Below the pieces are notes generated by a model. It had not been told where the DNA came from and searched no databases. It was given only the letters and a program-made list of their open reading frames with translations. 10,740 bases of DNA from Saprospiraceae bacterium (lineage in GTDB: Bacteria > Bacteroidota > Bacteroidia > Chitinophagales > Saprospiraceae): contig JAJCYJ010000436.1 in assembly GCA_029262975.1 (NCBI GenBank), positions 1-10,740 on the forward strand, in the 5' to 3' direction. Both the position numbers and the translations under genes were made by a program. Positions 5,790 through 10,740 of the stretch are shown here, in pieces; positions within the stretch are counted from its first letter, which is position 1, and each line of letters starts with the position of its first letter.

Positions 5790-6086
5790 TCATTTTGGTT
5801 TGAGAAATTTAGGTACCGCTATAAAATCTTCATGCGTGTCAGGAGCATTTTTCAATGCCTGCTCTACTTTTAATTCATTGGCTGGCAGGTCAGATCTTAA
5901 AGGGTGAGGGTGAGTCGTAATATGTCTTGTAGGTATTACATCTGTGGTATCCACCTCCTCTAATTTATCAAACATGTTTACTATATCTTCCAAATCTTTT
6001 GTGATTTGCACTTTTTCTTGGGGGTTAAGCCTAAGCTTTGATAGCTTTTCAAGCTTTGAAATTAAGTTTTCGTCTATTTTAGTCAT
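5790..6086 (-). CDS. gatC: Asp-tRNA(Asn)/Glu-tRNA(Gln) amidotransferase subunit C
   Basis: 98 residues from ATG 6086, the normal GatC length. GatC is the small subunit of the GatCAB complex, which converts misacylated Glu-tRNA(Gln) or Asp-tRNA(Asn) to Gln-tRNA or Asn-tRNA in the cytosol; GatC holds GatA and GatB together. Visible family features are the N-terminal I-x-K-L-x-K-L-S-K-L-R-L region, the helix ending in D-I-V-N-M-F-D-K-L-E-E-V-D-T (residues about 34-47), the D-V-I-P-T-R segment, H-P-H-P-L-R-S-D, and the C-terminal A-P-D-T-H-E-D-F-I-A-V-P-K. It is divergent from the deoxynucleoside kinase gene with 77 bases between them, and probably begins the transcript that continues into the ABC ATPase. 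gatA and gatB are not in the window. Confidence 0.93.
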   Translation of the reverse strand: MTKIDENLISKLEKLSKLRLNPQEKVQITKDLEDIVNMFDKLEEVDTTDVIPTRHITTHPHPLRSDLPANELKVEQALKNAPDTHEDFIAVPKFLKPK

Positions 6087-6119
6087 CTTTGATTAGACAT
6101 ACTGATTAAGGAATTCGCC

Positions 6120-6131
6120 TAACGGACGTTA
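6120..6131. promoter_or_regulatory. Small palindrome in divergent promoter region
   Basis: TAACG-GA-CGTTA is a perfect 5-bp-arm inverted repeat centred between the divergent gatC and deoxynucleoside kinase genes, 34 bases from the first start and 33 from the second. It could be an operator shared by both promoters. No clear TAnnTTTG element is seen on either strand here. A chance palindrome of this size is quite possible. Confidence 0.25.
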
Positions 6132-6163
6132 TTTAACCCTAAAGGCACCGTAAATGTACTAAC

Positions 6164-6790
6164 TTGAGTGAGCTACGCCACATTGCTGTGACAGGAAATA
6201 TTGGAGCAGGAAAAACAACCCTGTGTGAAAAATTATCAAAACACTATAAATGGGAGGTTCAGTACGAGGAAGCAGAAGGCAATCCATATCTGGATGATTT
6301 TTATCATGACATGAAGCGCTGGTCCTTTAATCTTCAGATTTATTTTCTGAATAGCCGGTACAATCAAATCCTGAAGATTAAGAAAGGAGACAAAGTAGTC
6401 ATTCAGGATCGTACCATATATGAAGATGCCTACATTTTTGCTCCAAACCTATTCGAAATGGGGCTTATGGAGCAACGTGACTTCAATAACTACTTTTCTC
6501 TTTTTAAATCGATGCTTTCTCAGACGGGACCTCCGGATTTGCTGATTTATCTAAAAGCAAGTATTCCAACACTCGTATCTCATATACAAGATCGAGGACG
6601 TGAATATGAAGGTAATATGAGTCTCGATTATTTGCGCAATCTAAATGACCGATACGAAAATTGGATTAAGAACTTTAATGAAGGGCAAAAACTGGTCATT
6701 GACGTGGATAAATTGGATCTTAAAAACAACCCGGAGGACTTCGCTCAGGTTCTTGAACAAATAGATTCCATCTTGCACGGGCTTTTCTGA
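6164..6790 (+). CDS. Deoxynucleoside kinase (dNK family)
   Basis: 208 residues. Enzymes of this family phosphorylate deoxynucleosides with ATP to feed the dNTP salvage pathway in the cytosol. The start is TTG 6164; no ATG lies nearby, and the family P-loop begins about ten residues in, as here (G-N-I-G-A-G-K-T-T at 11-19). N-P-Y-L-D-D-F-Y is at 40-47, a hallmark of dAK/dGK-type enzymes. D-R-T-I-Y-E-D at 82-88 holds the catalytic and substrate-binding residues, and the lid R-G-R-E-Y-E is at 144-149. Length and motifs fit bacterial deoxyadenosine/deoxyguanosine kinases; the preferred base cannot be told. A MerR-type gene follows after 19 bases on the same strand, so the two probably share a transcript. 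Confidence 0.92.
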   Translation: MSELRHIAVTGNIGAGKTTLCEKLSKHYKWEVQYEEAEGNPYLDDFYHDMKRWSFNLQIYFLNSRYNQILKIKKGDKVVIQDRTIYEDAYIFAPNLFEMGLMEQRDFNNYFSLFKSMLSQTGPPDLLIYLKASIPTLVSHIQDRGREYEGNMSLDYLRNLNDRYENWIKNFNEGQKLVIDVDKLDLKNNPEDFAQVLEQIDSILHGLF

Positions 6791-6809
6791 TTTTAAGCGC
6801 AATGTATAT

Positions 6810-7142
6810 ATGATTGACACAACCACACTAACCAAGAGATATTACACCATCGCTGAAGTCAGTAAGATGTTTGATGTTGCGAAGTCTTTATTGCGCTATT
6901 GGGAAGGAGAATTTAAAGAAATTCAGCCCAAGAAAGACAGAGGTGGCGTTCGACGATATACAGCTAAAGATATTGAAAAGATAAATCTCATTTTTGACCT
7001 GCTCAAAAATCGTGGATTTACGATAGAGGGTGCCCGTAAAGAATTAGCTTTAGGCGGCCGCAGAAAGATTTCCAAAGAAGAGATTAAATTGAGACTTGAG
7101 TCTGTACTGCAAAAACTAATTTCTTTAAGAAAAGCTCTATGA
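6810..7142 (+). CDS. Short MerR-family transcriptional regulator
   Basis: 110 residues from ATG 6810. The N-terminal winged HTH is clear: Y-Y-T-I-A-E-V-S-K-M-F-D-V at 11-23, a recognition helix with L-L-R-Y-W-E at 27-32, and the wing G-G-V-R-R-Y-T at 45-51. I-E-K-I-N-L-I and the G-F-T-I-E-G-A-R helix follow. The C-terminal third is a short lysine-rich helix (about 88-110), long enough for the dimerisation coiled coil but too short for an effector domain. This stripped-down MerR form is widespread in Bacteroidota and its signal is not known. It follows the deoxynucleoside kinase closely, with no terminator between. A 6-bp inverted repeat (7133-7147) spans its stop codon. Whether it controls the kinase or distant genes cannot be seen. 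Confidence 0.88.
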   Translation: MIDTTTLTKRYYTIAEVSKMFDVAKSLLRYWEGEFKEIQPKKDRGGVRRYTAKDIEKINLIFDLLKNRGFTIEGARKELALGGRRKISKEEIKLRLESVLQKLISLRKAL

Positions 7143-7147
7143 GAGCT
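7133..7147. repeat. Inverted repeat across the merR-like stop codon
   Basis: AGCTCT-ATG-AGAGCT is a perfect 6-bp-arm inverted repeat overlapping the TGA at 7140-7142. No T-run follows on the plus strand, so it is at best a weak transcript-end structure. Confidence 0.25.
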
Positions 7148-7383
7148 CGTATTATTAAAAAGACTTCCTGGTAGTGTTGCTTTAGTATTCCAAATAAACA
7201 GTCATAATTCTTTTGGCTGGTCATCTTTCAATGTAGTAATTACTTAAATTTAGATAGATTGAATATCAATTCATAGTGTAAATGCAGTGGCTAATATGAA
7301 TGTATCAGCCCCTTAATTGAGTGCGGCTATTGCTGGAAATTTTCTGGAATTCACAAAAAGCTGCGTTGAATTAAAATTATAAT

Positions 7384-7391
7384 TATATTTG
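7384..7391 (+). promoter_or_regulatory. Bacteroidota -7 promoter element (TATATTTG)
   Basis: TATATTTG matches the Bacteroidota sigma consensus TAnnTTTG at every fixed position. It lies 20 bases before the tetR ATG, so the leader would be very short. The -33 element is weak: a TTG at 7366-7368 is 15 bases away, shorter than the usual 17-23. It probably drives the whole efflux operon. Confidence 0.6.
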
Positions 7392-7409
7392 TTAACCAAA
7401 TGGTTTAAC
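7391..7409. promoter_or_regulatory. Probable TetR autoregulatory operator
   Basis: The stretch 7391-7409 is an imperfect palindrome. The core AACCA-AA-TGGTT is symmetric, and the outer GTTA/TAAC also pair if one extra T in the right arm is looped out. It begins on the last base of the -7 element and ends one base before the ATG of tetR. A repressor bound here would cover the transcription start. The position and symmetry are those expected of a TetR-family operator. Binding by the adjacent TetR protein is inference. Confidence 0.6.
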
Positions 7410-7410
7410 C

Positions 7411-8025
7411 ATGAAGTTAACAACACTTTCTACGGAAGAAAGAATTATTAAAGCCGCCAGCAAAATATTTATCAGCAAAGGCTACGCAGGCGCACGCATG
7501 CAGGAAATTGCAGATGAAGCTGGTATCAATAAAGCCATGCTCCATTATTACTATCGATCCAAAGACAAGCTCTTCCGAGTGATAGCTTTGGCATCATTTA
7601 AAGAGATTATTCCTCGTATAGGGCACCTGATAGAAAAGGATTTACCGTTACTTGAAAAACTGGCCGCCATCGTAGATACATATTTGACAACATTTAAAAG
7701 CAACCCAAATTTGCCACTCTTTATATTGAATGAGTTAACACAACAAGGAGATGAATTTATTGATGAATTAAAAGCACAAGTAGCCGAGTTGCCCAGATTC
7801 GAGTACCTTTTTGCACAAATTCAAAAAGAAGTAGAGGACGGGAACATACGCCCTGTACTACCCTTCCATCTATTGCTCACCACAATGTCAATGACTATTT
7901 TTCCTTTTGTCTGTCGTCCTGTTTTTACGGGCTTGATAGGCGTTACCAATAGTCAATATGACGAAATAATCGGTAGCAGGAAAGAGCATATAGTAGCCTT
8001 TTTAACCCATGCACTAAAGACTTAA
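7411..8025 (+). CDS. TetR/AcrR-family repressor of the efflux operon
   Basis: 204 residues from ATG 7411. The N-terminal TetR HTH is intact: R-I-I-K-A-A-S-K-I-F at 11-20, K-G-Y-A-G-A-R-M at 23-30, then I-A-D-E-A-G-I-N-K-A-M-L-H-Y-Y-Y at 33-48, followed by the usual S-K-D-K-L-F. The rest is a helical ligand-binding and dimerisation domain of normal length with a hydrophobic stretch near 153-172. It is the first gene of the operon, with a -7 element and a palindrome directly upstream; tolC starts 10 bases after its stop. The gene order resembles the E. coli cecR-ybhGFSR locus, in which a TetR protein controls an ABC exporter. It most likely represses its own operon until a toxic compound binds. 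The ligand is unknown. Confidence 0.92.
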   Translation: MKLTTLSTEERIIKAASKIFISKGYAGARMQEIADEAGINKAMLHYYYRSKDKLFRVIALASFKEIIPRIGHLIEKDLPLLEKLAAIVDTYLTTFKSNPNLPLFILNELTQQGDEFIDELKAQVAELPRFEYLFAQIQKEVEDGNIRPVLPFHLLLTTMSMTIFPFVCRPVFTGLIGVTNSQYDEIIGSRKEHIVAFLTHALKT

Positions 8026-8035
8026 GAACCGTGTC

Positions 8036-9358
8036 ATGATAAACTTTGAAAATACTTGTCGCCATCTGATCAACTTCGGTCTAATGCTAATTATAACAGG
8101 TGCCATTTCGTCACCTATAGATGCACAGTCAAGTTTGACTTTAGAAGAATGTTACGGGTTAGTCGAAACAAATTATCCAACTTTAAGATCGCTGGATATT
8201 TATGCTGCCATAGAAGATGCTCAAAATAGATTGATAGCACATTCGAGAAGACCTATTATAGAACTAAAAGGAAATGTCTCCTTACAGTCTGAAGCAATTA
8301 GCCTGGGAAGTGATATCCCTGGGAGTCCCATCAGTATAAATTTGCCCCTTTATAATTTCAGGACATATAGTGAAGCTACATATAATCTTTACGAAGGTGG
8401 TGTGATTAATACCAGAAAACGAATAAATGAGATTCAAATGCTCGTCAGGAAAACGAAGGTCATGGTAGATCTATATCCTCTAAGAGTACAAGTCAACAAA
8501 ATCTTTGCAGGAGTAGCATTGGCAAAAGAGTTATTGAACTTATTCGATTTAACTACTGACGATCTTGATCTTAGGCAGGAATTTGCAAAAAATGCGGTTG
8601 AATTGGGTGTCCTTTTGGAAAGTGAAGTTTCTAAGTTGGAAGTGAGAAAATTAGAAATAGAAAACGAAAAACGCATTGTTCAGGCAGACATTTTAAGTGC
8701 TTATGCGACATTATCTGTGCTCACAGGTACAGATATTGATCAGCGTACTTTTCTTGAACTACCAGAGTCTCTCGAGTTTGTTTTGACTCCAGAGATCCGG
8801 CGTCCGGAATTAACTTTGTTCAGTCATCAAAAGGCCTCAGTATTATCACAGAAAGAATTAATTGAGGTGCTCGACAAACCCAATATTTTGTTATATGGAC
8901 AAGCAGGTTTTGGATACCCTAATGCACTGAATTTTTCAAAAGTTCAATTTGCCCCGTATGCCTTAGGAGGTATTAGATTTTCATACAAAATATTTGATAA
9001 GTCTGATAAAGAGTATAAAAAACAAAAGATTGAGTTGGAGTCTCATTTGATAGATGTTCATGAAGCTACATTTAGAAAAAATATTCAGATTCAAGCTGCT
9101 CGATATGACGCTGAGATGATGGCCTTGAAAGATCAAATCCTTAGATACGATCAAATCGCAAAATTACAATCCAATATTCTTAAAGAGCTGGCTATTCAGA
9201 TGGAGCTCGGCGTAATTACGTCAACAGAATATCTGATCCAGTCTAATGCGGAACTAAGAGCGCGGCAAAACCTACAAGTGGCCAGGGCCAAATTAGATCA
9301 AAAGCGACTAGAGTATATAACTATTTATGGTAACCAGACCTTGGATTCTAAACATTAA
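8036..9358 (+). CDS. TolC-family outer-membrane efflux protein
   Basis: 440 residues from ATG 8036. An N-terminal signal peptide with a hydrophobic core at about 13-25 ends near P-I-D-A-Q, and the mature part opens with S-L-T-L-E-E-C-Y-G-L-V-E-T-N-Y-P, the standard start of the first TolC helix. Long amphipathic helices (about 150-235 and 350-430) alternate with beta-strand segments rich in Y/F/G such as R-T-Y-S-E-A-T-Y-N-L-Y-E-G-G at 113-126, as in the two structural repeats of the family. TolC trimers form the outer-membrane duct of tripartite exporters. It is 10 bases after tetR and 4 bases before the adaptor gene, so it is the channel dedicated to this transporter. An internal ATG at codon 17 is a possible but less likely start. 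Confidence 0.9.
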   Translation: MINFENTCRHLINFGLMLIITGAISSPIDAQSSLTLEECYGLVETNYPTLRSLDIYAAIEDAQNRLIAHSRRPIIELKGNVSLQSEAISLGSDIPGSPISINLPLYNFRTYSEATYNLYEGGVINTRKRINEIQMLVRKTKVMVDLYPLRVQVNKIFAGVALAKELLNLFDLTTDDLDLRQEFAKNAVELGVLLESEVSKLEVRKLEIENEKRIVQADILSAYATLSVLTGTDIDQRTFLELPESLEFVLTPEIRRPELTLFSHQKASVLSQKELIEVLDKPNILLYGQAGFGYPNALNFSKVQFAPYALGGIRFSYKIFDKSDKEYKKQKIELESHLIDVHEATFRKNIQIQAARYDAEMMALKDQILRYDQIAKLQSNILKELAIQMELGVITSTEYLIQSNAELRARQNLQVARAKLDQKRLEYITIYGNQTLDSKH

Positions 9359-9362
9359 ATTG

Positions 9363-10289
9363 ATGAAAGAACTAATCTATTTATGCTTTATCGTACTCCT
9401 GTTTATTTCATGTAAGGAGGAACAGGAGAAATCAGATGCCTATGGCAATTTCGAGGCTACGACAACCACGGTATCTTCAGAATCAAGAGGAAAGTTAATC
9501 TATCTGAATGTCGACGAAGGGGAATCAATAACAGAAGGATCGTTAATTGGTCTTGTGGATACTACTGATCATCATTTACAACGTGCTTTATTGTACGCCC
9601 AAATAGGTGCTATCAAAACTAAAACAACCGATCCTAACCCTGAAATAGCTGTTTTCCAAAAACAAAAATCCAATTTGGTGCGTGAGCGAGACAGAGTATT
9701 AAAATTAGTGACTGCCAAAGCGGCAACTTCTAAGCAACTAGATGATATTGAAGGTCAGATCGTAGTTGTTGATCAGCAAATTGAGGCTGCTCAACAACGT
9801 TCGTCGCTTGCCAATCGCGGTATTCTGTCAGAACGAGATCCGATTCAAGCCCAAATAAATGCGGTCAATCAGCAAATAAAAAATTGTTACATATACAATC
9901 CTGTTAACGGAACAATTATCAACAAACTTTCTGAAAAGTCGGAAATAGTCAATTTTGGAAGCCCGCTTTATACCATAGCGGATTTAACCACGCTTACAGT
10001 TCGAGCTTATACTGATGCCTTGAAGATGCAAGAACTCACACTTAATCAAAGCGTTACAGTTCTTGTCGATGATATGGATCAATCCCTGAGAGCACTTCCT
10101 GGCAAAGTGACCTGGATATCAGAAAATGCTGAATTCACCCCAAAGACCATTCAAACCAAAAAGGAGAGAGTGAATCTTGTATATGCTATTAAGATTGAAG
10201 TAAATAATGATGGCAGGTTGAAAATGGGCATGCCAGCTGAGGTCATGTTTGACCCTAATTATAAATACACTGCTCCGATCGAAGAATGA
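9363..10289 (+). CDS. HlyD/YbhG-type membrane-fusion lipoprotein
   Basis: I chose ATG 9363 (308 residues), four bases after the tolC stop. An ATG at 9327 would overlap tolC and put twelve extra residues before a clear lipoprotein signal (hydrophobic core and L-F-I-S-C, lipid-bearing cysteine at 17). The adaptor joins the inner-membrane ABC transporter to TolC in the periplasm. The first half of the lipoyl-like domain is at about 28-66 (G-K-L-I-Y-L-N-V-D-E-G-E), and a coiled-coil hairpin at about 95-175. The second half is at 178-208 (Y-N-P-V-N-G-T-I-I-N-K, then G-S-P-L-Y-T-I-A-D-L). The C-terminal barrel contains A-E-F-T-P-K-T-I-Q-T-K-K-E-R and M-G-M-P-A-E-V, as in E. coli YbhG. Lysine after the lipid cysteine fits an outer-surface or inner-membrane lipoprotein. 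The stop overlaps the next start (ATGA). Confidence 0.92.
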   Translation: MKELIYLCFIVLLFISCKEEQEKSDAYGNFEATTTTVSSESRGKLIYLNVDEGESITEGSLIGLVDTTDHHLQRALLYAQIGAIKTKTTDPNPEIAVFQKQKSNLVRERDRVLKLVTAKAATSKQLDDIEGQIVVVDQQIEAAQQRSSLANRGILSERDPIQAQINAVNQQIKNCYIYNPVNGTIINKLSEKSEIVNFGSPLYTIADLTTLTVRAYTDALKMQELTLNQSVTVLVDDMDQSLRALPGKVTWISENAEFTPKTIQTKKERVNLVYAIKIEVNNDGRLKMGMPAEVMFDPNYKYTAPIEE

Positions 10290-10740
10290 TAAATGTAACA
10301 GATATAAGCAAGAACTTCGGCAATGTAGCAGCATTGAAGGATATAAACATCGACGTAGCGGAAGGTTCTCTATTTGGGTTCATTGGACCCGATGGAGCAG
10401 GAAAGACTACCCTTTTTCGAATCCTGACCACGCTGATTATACCAGACTCAGGTTCGGCTTCTGTAGACGGATTTAATGTAATCCGTGATATGAAAAAAAT
10501 AAGAAAGATCGTGGGATATATGCCTGGTAGATTTTCTCTTTATCAAGATCTGTCAGTTGCTGAAAACCTCAACTTTTTCGCCACTATTTTTGGGACAACC
10601 GTCGAAAAAAATTACGACATCATTAAGGATATTTATATTCAATTAGAACCATTTAAAAAAAGGCGGGCAGGTAAGTTATCAGGTGGTATGAAACAAAAAC
10701 TCGCGCTGTGTTGCGCATTGATTCATAATCCCAAAATTCT
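10286..10740 (+). CDS. YbhF-type ABC exporter ATPase, N-terminal part
   Basis: Partial gene: ATG 10286 overlaps the adaptor stop by four bases and the frame is open to the right edge (151 complete codons). Walker A G-P-D-G-A-G-K-T-T is at 34-42, the signature L-S-G-G-M-K-Q-K at 131-138, and G-Y-M-P-G-R-F-S-L-Y-Q-D at 77-88. The 'G-P-D-G-A-G-K-T' loop and 'K-L-S-G-G-M-K-Q-K' are close to E. coli YbhF, the ATPase of the YbhFSR drug exporter. The Q-loop glutamine (in YbhF, Y-M-P-Q) is a glycine here (residue 81), which I recall also from other Bacteroidota members. YbhF has two fused ATPase domains; the window is too short to show whether this one does. Two permease genes are expected after it. 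Confidence 0.9.
   Translation, partial: MINVTDISKNFGNVAALKDINIDVAEGSLFGFIGPDGAGKTTLFRILTTLIIPDSGSASVDGFNVIRDMKKIRKIVGYMPGRFSLYQDLSVAENLNFFATIFGTTVEKNYDIIKDIYIQLEPFKKRRAGKLSGGMKQKLALCCALIHNPKI

Noticed and set aside
7143..7410. Search for a small gene or RNA between the MerR-type gene and tetR
   Set aside because: No frame of useful length or stable structure seen apart from the promoter and operator at its right end.
9327..9362. Earlier ATG for the HlyD-type gene
   Set aside because: It overlaps the tolC end and places twelve residues before an otherwise typical lipoprotein signal.

Overview
The window looks like chromosomal DNA of a free-living member of the Bacteroidota, perhaps from the Saprospiria/Cytophagia side of the phylum. 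The evidence is the low GC, the absence of Shine-Dalgarno-like sequences before almost every start, a perfect TAnnTTTG promoter element before the tetR gene, a secreted haloperoxidase ending in a Bacteroidota-type '3-coathanger' C-terminal domain, and protein sequences typical of the phylum. The genus cannot be told from sequence alone.

Left part (1-2058). A Spo0M/arrestin-like gene runs off the left edge on the minus strand. About 750 bases without a confident gene follow. They hold two pairs of 11-bp-spaced direct repeats, a possible 40-residue lipoprotein frame and a long, nearly perfect hairpin. Next come two divergent small genes that look like DNA-binding regulators: an 82-residue HTH-like protein (minus) and a roughly 141-residue XRE/phage-repressor-like protein with a coiled-coil tail (plus). 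The very AT-rich interval between them carries a strong hairpin and a three-half-site operator-like array, so the arrangement resembles a small genetic switch. This is the most accessory-looking part of the window.

Middle (2055-7142). A 707-residue secreted vanadium haloperoxidase/PAP2 protein lies tail to tail with the XRE-like gene, and the two stop codons overlap. Upstream of it on the same strand is a likely housekeeping transcription unit, gatC, a MacB/LolD-type ABC ATPase and a PduO-type cobalamin adenosyltransferase. Divergent from gatC are a deoxynucleoside kinase and a short MerR-type regulator.

Right part (7384-10740). An efflux operon starts at a TAnnTTTG promoter element followed by a palindrome directly before the first start codon. 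The order is TetR repressor, TolC-type outer-membrane channel, HlyD/YbhG-type lipoprotein adaptor and a YbhF-type ABC ATPase cut by the right edge. Gaps of 10 and 4 bases and an ATGA overlap indicate one transcript. The set matches the CecR-YbhGFSR type of ABC drug exporter with an added dedicated TolC. The permease genes should lie just beyond the window.

Most of the window is ordinary. The stretch that least resembles known annotation is about 250-1633.
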